Below, piece after piece: positions 24,852 through 32,810 of a stretch of DNA of 64,000 nucleotides; the first letter of the stretch is position 1; the number at the start of each line of letters is the position of its first letter. The stretch lies in the NCBI RefSeq assembly GCF_033097365.1, contig NZ_AP028461.1:8060001-8124000 (forward strand). The letters run 5' to 3'. This DNA is from Actinoplanes sichuanensis (lineage in GTDB: Bacteria; Actinomycetota; Actinomycetes; Mycobacteriales; Micromonosporaceae). The translations under genes and the position numbers were made by a program. The notes under the pieces are model-generated. The model saw only the letters and a list, made by a program, of their open reading frames with translations, made no database searches and was not told where the DNA came from.

Positions 24852-25417
24852 TGGAGGAGCCGGTCGACACGGCGACCGCGATTCTCGCGAGCGCCGCGGT
24901 GCTGCTGCGTGAGCGCACGTTCGACGACATCTCCTACCGGGCCCTGGCCGACGAGGTCGGCATCTCGGAGCGCACCATCTACCGCCAATACCCGACGCGC
25001 GCGCACCTGCTCGCCGCGCTCTCGAACTGGATCGAGCAGACCCGCTTCCCGCTGCCGCCGTTCGTGACCGTGTCCGATTTCCGCGCCGCCGTGCACGAGC
25101 GCTTCCGCGCCTTCGACGCGTCACCCGCGTACGCGTATGTCGGCGCGCGGGCGTCCGCGATCTCGCCGACACTCGACACCGAGCCGGCCCACATCACGCG
25201 TGCGATCGAGGCGATGCTCGACGTGGCGGCCCCGACGCTCAACCGGCGGGATCGGCGGCGGGTCGCGGCCGCCCTGCGCTACTTCTCGTCGGCGATGTTC
25301 TGGGCGCGACTGCGTACCGGATTCGACCTGGACGCCGACGAGATCTGCGACGCGTTCGACCGCGCCGTGGACACCGTGCTCACCCGGGTGCCCGAGACGA
25401 CCCGGGCGGAGCCGTGA
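24851..25417 (+). CDS. TetR-family transcriptional regulator
   Basis: 188 aa. The N-terminal helix-turn-helix (residues 10-55) has the TetR pattern ISYRALADEVGISERTIYRQYPTRAHLL. The C-terminal ligand domain is divergent. The ATG overlaps the permease stop (TGATG). It probably represses the urt-NCS1 operon and responds to the imported compound or a metabolite. It is paralogous to the next gene. Confidence 0.9.
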   Translation: MEEPVDTATAILASAAVLLRERTFDDISYRALADEVGISERTIYRQYPTRAHLLAALSNWIEQTRFPLPPFVTVSDFRAAVHERFRAFDASPAYAYVGARASAISPTLDTEPAHITRAIEAMLDVAAPTLNRRDRRRVAAALRYFSSAMFWARLRTGFDLDADEICDAFDRAVDTVLTRVPETTRAEP

Positions 25418-25992
25418 GCGAGTCGGTGGCGGTCCCGTCGCTGAGCGGCACGCAGGAGGCGATCCTCGCCGCCTACGCCGAACTGATCGAGGAGCTCGGC
25501 AGCGACGACGTGTCGTACCGGGTCATCGCGCGCCGAGCCGGCATCGCCGAGCGCACGGTGTTCCGCAACTATCCGACGCGCGTCGACCTGCTGCTGGCGA
25601 CCTCGGCCTGGATCGAGGCGACGCTGTTCGCCCGCGAGGAGTCCCACTCGATCTTCGACCTTCCGCTCGCGATCCGCGAGGCGATGCAGCGGTACGACGA
25701 ACGGCCGGAACTCGCACACGTCGTCGCCGAGACGGCGATGCGCGGCGTGAACGGCGCGGCGCCGTCGCCGGGCCGGGCGCAGCTCGAGCGGCTGCTGGAC
25801 GCCGAGGTGCCGTCCCTCGACCCGGCGCAGCGCAGGGCGGTCGTCGCGGCGCTGTCCCACCTCGACTCCGTCGGGACCTGGGTGACGTTCCGTCGCGAGT
25901 TCGGCATGGACCGGCGAGACATCGCCGACGCCGCTGCGTGGGCGGCCGAGGCGGTGCTCGACCGCCTCCGCGACCGCACCACCCCGGCCTAG
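25414..25992 (+). CDS. TetR-family transcriptional regulator, tandem paralogue
   Basis: 192 aa. GTG 25414 overlaps the previous stop (GTGA). The recognition region VSYRVIARRAGIAERTVFRNYPTRVDLL is closely similar to that of the neighbour (TIYRQYPTR versus TVFRNYPTR), as is the downstream WIE segment. Tandem, translationally coupled TetR paralogues often act as a heterodimer or divide sensing; this is inference. Confidence 0.9.
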   Translation: MSESVAVPSLSGTQEAILAAYAELIEELGSDDVSYRVIARRAGIAERTVFRNYPTRVDLLLATSAWIEATLFAREESHSIFDLPLAIREAMQRYDERPELAHVVAETAMRGVNGAAPSPGRAQLERLLDAEVPSLDPAQRRAVVAALSHLDSVGTWVTFRREFGMDRRDIADAAAWAAEAVLDRLRDRTTPA

Positions 25993-26011
25993 CCGGACAG
26001 CGACCCGCCGG

Positions 26012-26719
26012 TCAGACCTGGTTGGACGGTTCCTCGGTGAGCAGCTTGTCGACCTTGCCGTCGATCTCGGCGAGAGCCGCCTCGGTACGGGCGTGCTCGC
26101 CCGGCACGTGGGCCAGGATCGAGCCGGCCTCGGCCACGTAGGGCGCGGTGCCCGGTTCGAAGTTGATGTTCCACTTCGTCTTCCAGACCCGTTCGGCGGC
26201 GTTGGTCGCGGCCTTGTCGATCTGGGCGGCCAGCCACTTCTTGTCGGCTTCGGTGAGTGCCACGGGAATGTCCTCCAGGTGCCAGGAAGCGGTCGAGGCT
26301 TCGAGTTTCGTCTCGTATGAGCTGGAGAAGTGCGCGTGCTCGGTGTGCGGGCTGTCCCCGGTGTACGAGCGCTGCCTCCAACCGTTCGACGCCTCCCAGA
26401 TGCGCCGGTTGTAGATCACGTAACGCAGCCGTTTCTCGGCGCCGCTGCGGCAGCGGGCGACCACGTGCTGCACCACCATCTCCATGGTCAGGTTGGGTTC
26501 GCGCAGGTCGGTGTCGAGGTCGATGGCGTGGACCTCGTGTTTGGAGTCGGCGTCCCGGATCGGGACCCGGCCGACCTCGTCGTCGTTGTGATCGGAGACG
26601 CGGCCCTGATGCGCCGAGTCGCCGATGGTGCCGTCGCTGGACTTGTCCCTGTTCGGCGCGATCCGGTTCAGCTCGGTGCGCAGTTGGCCCAGACACGGCA
26701 CGAGAAGCCAGGTGGCCAT
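26012..26719 (-). CDS. M15/phage-endolysin-like peptidoglycan peptidase
   Basis: 235 aa. The segments SDHNDDEVGRV, HAIDLDTD and HTEHAHFS give the His/Asp-His zinc pattern of D-Ala-D-Ala carboxypeptidase-like enzymes used by phages and by wall-remodelling systems. No signal peptide is visible, which favours a phage-derived endolysin or a holin-dependent enzyme. A GAGAGGAG site supports ATG 26719. The C-terminal third is helical and charged. No other prophage genes are nearby, so it may be a domesticated relic. Confidence 0.7.
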   Translation of the reverse strand: MATWLLVPCLGQLRTELNRIAPNRDKSSDGTIGDSAHQGRVSDHNDDEVGRVPIRDADSKHEVHAIDLDTDLREPNLTMEMVVQHVVARCRSGAEKRLRYVIYNRRIWEASNGWRQRSYTGDSPHTEHAHFSSSYETKLEASTASWHLEDIPVALTEADKKWLAAQIDKAATNAAERVWKTKWNINFEPGTAPYVAEAGSILAHVPGEHARTEAALAEIDGKVDKLLTEEPSNQV

Positions 26720-26838
26720 CGCGCTCCTCTCAGCGTCCTGTAGAGCCCCGTCTGTCGCTTGTATATCTCCCGGGAGTACGCGCGGAAATCACCCGAAGCC
26801 GCGATGGTGAATGCCAAATTGGTCATTTGTGACGCCCA

Positions 26839-27720
26839 TCACCATGTGAAACGACCGGGATAGACCACATCGGCCAGTTCCTTCTGACCCTCGGCGTTCG
26901 GGTGGAAGTAGTCGAACCGGTTGAGCTGATCGATGGCGAAACGGACCCGGTGCGCGGCCCCGCCGTCCCAGCGACAGCGGTCCCCGTACTCCCGGCAGGC
27001 TTGTCGCAGTTGGGTGTTGTAATCGTCGATCCGGTCCCGGACGCTCTCCCGCCGCTCCCGGTCCGCGGTGGCCGTGGAGGTCGGGTCGGCCAGCATCGAC
27101 GGGCAGATACCGCCCCGGCTCCAGATCTCGGTGGCCTTGGTGTTCTCGCTGCCGACCTGCCAGAGGCGGTAGAGGTCGGGGATGCTGACCACCAGGACCC
27201 GCGCCTTCGGCAGCCCCTTGCGCAGCCGGGCCAGCCCGCGGTCGACCTGCTCCCGGAAGGTGTCGACGGGCGTCATGTCCTGCACCCGGCCGGCGCACGC
27301 GTCGTTGGCCCCGATCAGTACCGTCACATACTGCGGCTTCAACCGGACCGCCCGCTCGGCCTGGCCCTCCAGCGCGTCGGCCTCGGCTCCGGGAGTGGCG
27401 AGGTTCTCGGCGTTGCCCTCGATACTGTCGTTCTTGTCGCGAATGCGCTGGTAATGGCTTTGAATCGCCTCGTTCGTCCCGGTCGACCAGGAGTTGCGGG
27501 TGCAGGCGACATAGGCGAGACAGGCACCGAGCCCGGCGGTGATCGAGTCGCCGAGCGCCACCATCGAGGCCGGGTAACCGGCTGCCGACCGGGTGGGCTC
27601 GGGCTTCCCGGAGGCGCCCGGGGTGGCTCGGCCCGCCCCGTCACAGGCCAGCGCGAAGACGGCGAGCAGGGCCAGAGCGGCGACGTGCCATCGACGAATC
27701 ACCCGTCCAGCTTGCCTCAC
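26839..27720 (-). CDS. Exported SGNH/GDSL-family hydrolase
   Basis: 293 aa. The hydrophobic N terminus ends in LAC at about residue 26, a plausible lipobox (ALAC). Block I GDSITAG carries the catalytic Ser, block III is GANDAC, and block V FDYFHPNAEGQ carries Asp and His. The protein is a secreted or lipid-anchored esterase/lipase. GTG starts at 27720 and 27702 are both possible. The extra Cys pairs suggest disulfides outside the cell. Confidence 0.88.
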   Translation of the reverse strand: MRQAGRVIRRWHVAALALLAVFALACDGAGRATPGASGKPEPTRSAAGYPASMVALGDSITAGLGACLAYVACTRNSWSTGTNEAIQSHYQRIRDKNDSIEGNAENLATPGAEADALEGQAERAVRLKPQYVTVLIGANDACAGRVQDMTPVDTFREQVDRGLARLRKGLPKARVLVVSIPDLYRLWQVGSENTKATEIWSRGGICPSMLADPTSTATADRERRESVRDRIDDYNTQLRQACREYGDRCRWDGGAAHRVRFAIDQLNRFDYFHPNAEGQKELADVVYPGRFTW

Positions 27721-27738
27721 CGGTCACGGCTGTCCCAA

Positions 27739-28785
27739 TCAGCTCACCTCGGCCAGCGGTCGCAGATAGGAGGGATCGGAGAGCACCTTGTCGACCTCGC
27801 CGGACAACGCCTTGGCCCGGGTCGCGACGGTCGACTGGCGGGCCAGGATCTCGTCGACGTTGAACCTGTCGACGGCCAGGCCGGGCACGTACAACCAGCC
27901 CTTGGGCAGGGCTTTTCCGGTCTTGGCGTGTTCCGCCTGGAGCCGGCCGGCGACGGCGCCCTTCACGTAGTGCTCCGGCGAGACCAGGATCAGGTCGCCC
28001 GTCTTGACCGCGGCCAGCGACTTGGGGTCGATGTCGAAGGCGCCGGCCACCCAGGAGGCGACCTCCCGGCGGCGGATCTCGGCGAGGTTCCAGCCGTCGG
28101 CGTCGCTGGTGCCGATGAAGGCGAGGGCCGACGGGTTGACCTTGACGAGCGTCTCCCAGGCCTCCATGTTCGCCTCCACCTCCTGTTTCGTGTCGAAGGG
28201 GCCGAACACGCCGACCGCCGGGAGGCGCTCCTTGAACTCGTCACGGATGCCCATGGCGCGGCGGTCGAGCACCGAGACCCCGGGGGAGGAGGTGCCCAGG
28301 ACGACCTTGCCGGTGGCGTTGGACGGGAGCTGGGTGATCACCTTGCGGGCCAGCAACCGGCCCAGCTCGTAGCTGTCGTTGCCGATGAACAGCTGTACCC
28401 CCGCCGACGGGAGCGCCGGGCTGTCCACCGCGATTATGGGCACACCGTCGGCGATCGCGGTCGACAGCGGCTCGGCGAACAGGTCCGGGGTGAGGGTGAA
28501 GACCGAGATGCCGTCCGGGGCGGTCTTGCGCATCTCCTGGAAGAGGGCGAGTTGCCGCGGGCCGTCGATGATGTTCGGCCCGTCCACCTGGAGGCTGACG
28601 CCTTTGACCTGGTTCACCCCGGCGATGAAGCCGAGCGACATCTCCTGCGAGTAGTTGAGCTGCTTGTTCGCCACCACGAACCCGACCGTGGGCGTGCGGT
28701 CCCCATTGTCGTCCTGCTTCGTGCACGACACCGAGCCGCCGAGGAGAAGCAGAACCAGCACAGAGCGAAAGATCCGATATTTCAT
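27739..28785 (-). CDS. Sugar-type substrate-binding lipoprotein
   Basis: 348 aa. Lipobox GSVSC around residue 21. The mature part has a periplasmic-binding protein type 1 fold (VGFVVANKQLNYSQEMSLGFIAG, IAVDSP, GIRDEFKERLP), like ribose/galactose-binding proteins. No permease or ATPase genes are near, so it is an orphan binding protein or a sensor component; it stands next to a divergent membrane GGDEF-EAL protein, possibly supplying a ligand signal. Confidence 0.85.
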   Translation of the reverse strand: MKYRIFRSVLVLLLLGGSVSCTKQDDNGDRTPTVGFVVANKQLNYSQEMSLGFIAGVNQVKGVSLQVDGPNIIDGPRQLALFQEMRKTAPDGISVFTLTPDLFAEPLSTAIADGVPIIAVDSPALPSAGVQLFIGNDSYELGRLLARKVITQLPSNATGKVVLGTSSPGVSVLDRRAMGIRDEFKERLPAVGVFGPFDTKQEVEANMEAWETLVKVNPSALAFIGTSDADGWNLAEIRRREVASWVAGAFDIDPKSLAAVKTGDLILVSPEHYVKGAVAGRLQAEHAKTGKALPKGWLYVPGLAVDRFNVDEILARQSTVATRAKALSGEVDKVLSDPSYLRPLAEVS

Positions 28786-28921
28786 AGCTCTTCCATGTTC
28801 GACCCTCGGCCAAGTCAGTATGAGGGATCTCCTTTAACCGGGCGTCGGTTCAGCCGATCGATAGCACCGCGAGCGGAACCCTCAAGCGGTCCGCCTCGGG
28901 ATGTTCTGTGGAGGTATCGGG

Positions 28922-30862
28922 GTGCTCGGGAAGGTTGTCCGTAGCAAGGCCGTGGCGCGTGCCGCCGTCATCGGTCTCGCGGTCGGTGTCTTCGCGCTGG
29001 CCGCTCTGGCCGCGATCAGCATCACCACTAACGCCAGGACCACCAGCCACGTACGACACGTGTCCCAGATCAGCGATCACTGGGCTGAGCTGGACGTCAA
29101 CATCAGCGTCGAGACCGAAGCGCTGAACAGTTACGTGGTGGCCAAGAAGTTCGGCCGGGACCTCCTGGACAGCGCCCTGCACTCGGCCAGCCCCGGGCTG
29201 GCCTGGCAGACCCGCAACGGTGACGACCTGGACGTGCAGAACGCCCAGCTGGCCACCGACGCCTACGGCTCGTTCACCCAGACCCTGATCGACGTACGCC
29301 GCTCCACCAGCGATCCCGAATACACCAAACAGCTCGCCGACCAGGCCGCCCTCGGCTCGTCGATGCTGCGCAAGATGGCCAACGCGAACGTCACCAGGCA
29401 CCGACTGGCGATGGACGCCTACCTGGGCGACGCCGACGAGTTCAACCAGAAACTCAGCCTCGCCGCGGCGGTCGTCTGCGGCACCGACTTCCTGCTGCTC
29501 GTGCTCTGCGCGTCGATCCTGCTCACCCACCAGCGACGGATCGAGGGCCAGGCCGTGGAGAGCCGCTACCGGGCGCTGCACGACGAGCTGACCGGGCTGG
29601 CCAACCGGGCGCTGCTGGCCGACTCGATCGACGCCGCCCTGTGGGAGGCGAAACAGCAACAGGAGTCGGTCGGCCTGCTCCTCCTCGACCTCAACAAGTT
29701 CAAGGAGGTCAACGACACTCTCGGCCATCACGCCGGCGACCTGCTGCTCAAGGAGGTGGCCGACCGGCTCACCGCCGCGGTCCGGACCAGCGACACGGTG
29801 GCCCGGCTCGGTGGTGACGAGTTCGCCGTACTGATGCCGGAGATCAACTCTCCGGAACACTGCTCGGAGATAGCCCGCCGGCTGCTGGAGTCGCTGGAAG
29901 GGCCGGCCGACCTGGAGGGCGTCACGGTCGACATCAGCGGCAGCATCGGCGCCGCCGTCTACCCGCTGCACAGCTCGTCCGGAGCCGAGTTGCTCCAGCA
30001 CGCCGACATCGCCATGTACACGGCCAAGCGCAACCGGCTCGGGATCGCCGTCTACGACCCGTCCGCCGACAACCACAACTCGCAGCAGCTCAGCCTGATC
30101 GGTGAACTGCGCCGGGCCATCGACGAGGACGAGCTGGTGCTGCACTACCAGCCGAAGGTGTCGACCAAGACCTGGCGGGTGGTCGGGGTGGAGGCGCTGA
30201 TCCGCTGGGAGCACCCGGTCCGCGGGCTGCTCCAGCCGGGCGAGTTCATCCCGCAGGCCGAGGAGAACGAGATCATCGTGCCGCTCACCGACCGGGTGCT
30301 GACCATGGCGCTCAACCAGCACCGGATCTGGCGGGCCCAGGACACCCCGCTGCCGGTCGCGGTGAACGTGCCGACCGTCTGCCTGCTGGACGACACGTTC
30401 CCGGACCGGGTCGCGAAGGCGCTCGCCGCGTCCGGCGTCAACCCCGGTGCGCTCACCCTGGAGATCACCGAGACCTCGATCATCAGCGACCCGGTACGGG
30501 CCTCGAAGATCCTGACCGACCTGCGCGCGATGGGCGTACGCCTGTCGGTGGACGACTTCGGCACCGGCTACTCGTCGATGTCGTACCTGCAGAGCATGCC
30601 GCTGAACGAGCTGAAGATCGACCGCAGCTTCATCAAGACGCTGTCCGACTCGCACGGCGGCACCGCGATCGTCCGGGCCGTGCTCGAACTGGCCCGGGCC
30701 CTCGATCTGGAGGTGGTGGCCGAGGGTGTCGAGGACGAGGAGACCCTGATCCTGCTCGGCGACATGGGCTGCACGAACGCGCAGGGCTACTACATCAGCC
30801 GCCCGGTCCGCGCCGCCGACCTGATGTCCTGGTTGGGCCGCCCCGCCCTGGAACACGTCTAG
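28922..30862 (+). CDS. Membrane GGDEF-EAL cyclic-di-GMP enzyme
   Basis: 646 aa. Two transmembrane helices (about residues 13-35 and 180-200) flank an extracellular four-helix sensor with no known domain name. The GGDEF site is intact (LGGDEFAVL near 296) and the EAL domain has EALIRWEHP near 423 and DDFGTGYSS near 544, with the KIDRSFI segment, so both cyclase and phosphodiesterase could be active. I prefer GTG 28922 because GGAGG lies seven bases before it; ATG 28901 has no site. Confidence 0.93.
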   Translation: MLGKVVRSKAVARAAVIGLAVGVFALAALAAISITTNARTTSHVRHVSQISDHWAELDVNISVETEALNSYVVAKKFGRDLLDSALHSASPGLAWQTRNGDDLDVQNAQLATDAYGSFTQTLIDVRRSTSDPEYTKQLADQAALGSSMLRKMANANVTRHRLAMDAYLGDADEFNQKLSLAAAVVCGTDFLLLVLCASILLTHQRRIEGQAVESRYRALHDELTGLANRALLADSIDAALWEAKQQQESVGLLLLDLNKFKEVNDTLGHHAGDLLLKEVADRLTAAVRTSDTVARLGGDEFAVLMPEINSPEHCSEIARRLLESLEGPADLEGVTVDISGSIGAAVYPLHSSSGAELLQHADIAMYTAKRNRLGIAVYDPSADNHNSQQLSLIGELRRAIDEDELVLHYQPKVSTKTWRVVGVEALIRWEHPVRGLLQPGEFIPQAEENEIIVPLTDRVLTMALNQHRIWRAQDTPLPVAVNVPTVCLLDDTFPDRVAKALAASGVNPGALTLEITETSIISDPVRASKILTDLRAMGVRLSVDDFGTGYSSMSYLQSMPLNELKIDRSFIKTLSDSHGGTAIVRAVLELARALDLEVVAEGVEDEETLILLGDMGCTNAQGYYISRPVRAADLMSWLGRPALEHV

Positions 30863-30874
30863 TCACACGCGCTT

Positions 30875-30916
30875 GCGAACCGCCCCCGGTGATCCGTACC
30901 GGGGGCGGTTTCGCTT
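30875..30916 (+). terminator. Terminator after the GGDEF-EAL gene
   Basis: A 13-bp perfect stem AACCGCCCCCGGT / ACCGGGGGCGGTT (30878-30890 with 30898-30910), loop GATCCGT, lengthened by GCG/CGC with one bulge, is followed by a CTTTTC tract. Confidence 0.9.
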
Positions 30917-31003
30917 TTCTCGAAGTTTCCTGGAAATCGTCTACAACCGATCCGTGCGTGCCCCCGTCGGACAGGATGAGACAGCGACAGGGAGCGGGAC
31001 CCC

Positions 31004-31519
31004 ATGCCGGAACGATCCGACCGTGACTATCTGGCGTACGTGCACGCGCGCGTCGCCGGGTTGCGGCGCACCGCCTTTCTGCTCTGCGGCGACTCCCACC
31101 AGGCCGACGACTTCGTCCAGGAGACCCTGACGAAGCTGTACGCCCGGTGGCCGCGGATCGGGCGGGTGGAGAACGTGGACGCGTACGTGCACACCATGCT
31201 GGTCCGGGTCTTCCTCGACGACAGGCGGCGAGGCTGGTGGAAGGTCCGGTTGCTGACCGGCCCACCGGAGCCGCCGCCGGCCGAACCGAACCCGGAGGAC
31301 GGGCCGGTGGTCCGGTCCGCGCTGGCGAAACTGCCACCGCGTCAGCAGGCGGTGCTGGTGCTCCGCTACCTGTGCGACAAGCCGGTCCGTGAGGTGGCCG
31401 AGCTGCTCCGGTGCTCGGAAGGCACGGTGAAGAGCCAGACCGCGCACGGGCTGACCCGGCTGCGCGCCCTCCTCGGCGTCCGCGATCTCGAACCAGCCGT
31501 CTCGCCGGAACGACGGTGA
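31004..31519 (+). CDS. SigE-family ECF RNA polymerase sigma factor
   Basis: 171 aa. Sigma-2 region DYLAYVHARVAGLRRTAFLLCGDSHQADDFVQETL, then the sigma-4 helix-turn-helix VREVAELLRCSEGTVKSQTAHGL. This short architecture is the actinobacterial SigE family of extracytoplasmic-function factors. A GGGAG site precedes the ATG. The next gene is a membrane protein in the place where such factors keep their anti-sigma partner. Confidence 0.93.
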   Translation: MPERSDRDYLAYVHARVAGLRRTAFLLCGDSHQADDFVQETLTKLYARWPRIGRVENVDAYVHTMLVRVFLDDRRRGWWKVRLLTGPPEPPPAEPNPEDGPVVRSALAKLPPRQQAVLVLRYLCDKPVREVAELLRCSEGTVKSQTAHGLTRLRALLGVRDLEPAVSPERR

Positions 31520-31543
31520 GTGACGATGAAAGATGAGGACCAG

Positions 31544-32752
31544 ATGACCGACGAACGCGCGGTCCGGCTGCTGCTCCCACTCCGGGAGGAACCGGACGGC
31601 CCGCCGCGGATCGACGTACCCCGGACCATGGTGGAGGGCCGCCGGCGCCGGGTCCTGCGCCGATGGTCCGGCGGCGCGGCCCTGATCGCGCTGACCTCGG
31701 TGGCGGCCGGTGGCGGCACACTGGCGGTCGCGGCGCTGCGCGACGACAGCCCGGTCCCGGTGCCGACGGTCACCGCCACGGCGACCGCAAGCCCGAGTGC
31801 GGTGGCCGCGGCACCGGCCGGGCCGGTCGGCTGCCGGGTCACCCGGCTGCCGACCGACGGTGTGCGCAAGGCGGTGGTCACCGCCGGCGACCCGACCGGG
31901 CGCTACCTGGCCGGGCGGACCTACCAGCCGTCACCCGGTCCGATCCTCTGGAAGGACGGGAAGATCCTGGACCGTCCCCGGCTGACCGGTGACGACCCCC
32001 GGTTCGCCGACATCAACAGCTCCGGCATCGCGGTCGGGTCGGCGTTCATCGGCGAACGGCAGCAGGGGTACGTGTACCGGGACGGCCGGGTGAGCAGGCT
32101 GGACGGGCAGGAGGCGGTGCCGGCGGCGATCAACGACGCCGGTGTGATCGTCGGCAGCATCGGCGAGGTGCTCGAGGAGATGCCGGTCCGGTGGGACTCG
32201 CCCGACGGTGCGGCGACACCGCTGCCGATGCCGGCCGACCTGCGGTCCGGCACCGCCGATTCGATCGCCGAGGACGGCACCGTGGTCGGCACGGTCGCGA
32301 CCGACAGCCGGGCCACCGGGAGCGGCTATCTGTGGCTGCCGGACGGCACCGGCCGGAAGATGGACCCGCCCCGCATCGAGGGGGATGTGGCCGACTACTT
32401 CTGGCCGGAATCGATCAGCAACGGATGGGTGGCCGGGCGGGCCGTCGACGACAGCGCGGACGGCAGCCGGTCGTTCACCTCGATGCGGTACCGCATCGCC
32501 GACGGCACCTACCACCGGCTGCCGCAAACCGTCTTCCCGGCACTGATCGCCGAGAACGGCTGGGTCGCCGGGGAGGCCGGGCCGCCGCTGATCCTGGCCG
32601 GATCAGAGGTGGTCGAGCTGCCCCGGTACCGGACGCTGAAGGAGTACCAGATCACCTACTACAGCGCGGACGGCCGCCGGGTCGCCGGGCACAGCACCGA
32701 CTCGGAGGCCGACCAGGTCGGCAACGAGCCGCTGCTGTGGACCTGCCGGTGA
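31544..32752 (+). CDS. Membrane-anchored exported repeat protein, putative anti-sigma partner
   Basis: 402 aa. The N-terminal 45 residues are cytosolic and charged, followed by one transmembrane helix (about 47-66) and an extracellular beta-rich domain with repeats of the type SSGIAVGS, NDAGVIVGSIG, EDGTVVGTVA and NGWVAG, resembling HAF/YjiK-like propeller repeats. Cytosolic tail, one helix and outside sensor is the layout of anti-sigma proteins. ATG 31544 has an ATGAGGA site; GTG 31520 and ATG 31526 are in-frame alternatives. No zinc anti-sigma motif is visible. Confidence 0.75.
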   Translation: MTDERAVRLLLPLREEPDGPPRIDVPRTMVEGRRRRVLRRWSGGAALIALTSVAAGGGTLAVAALRDDSPVPVPTVTATATASPSAVAAAPAGPVGCRVTRLPTDGVRKAVVTAGDPTGRYLAGRTYQPSPGPILWKDGKILDRPRLTGDDPRFADINSSGIAVGSAFIGERQQGYVYRDGRVSRLDGQEAVPAAINDAGVIVGSIGEVLEEMPVRWDSPDGAATPLPMPADLRSGTADSIAEDGTVVGTVATDSRATGSGYLWLPDGTGRKMDPPRIEGDVADYFWPESISNGWVAGRAVDDSADGSRSFTSMRYRIADGTYHRLPQTVFPALIAENGWVAGEAGPPLILAGSEVVELPRYRTLKEYQITYYSADGRRVAGHSTDSEADQVGNEPLLWTCR

Positions 32753-32757
32753 CATGA

Positions 32758-32791
32758 CGGAGCGGGCGCCGCAGTCGCGACGCCCGCTCCG
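32758..32791. terminator. Bidirectional terminator hairpin
   Basis: CGGAGCGGGCG (32758-32768) pairs perfectly with CGCCCGCTCCG (32781-32791) between the stops of two convergent genes. Confidence 0.8.
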
Positions 32792-32810
32792 ATCCCTTCC
32801 CGGTGACGTG

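Noticed and set aside
22938..25172. 744-codon reverse ORF across urtE, the NCS1 permease and TetR genes
   Set aside because: Antisense to three intact genes; Arg/Asp/His-rich composition is a mirror of their codons.
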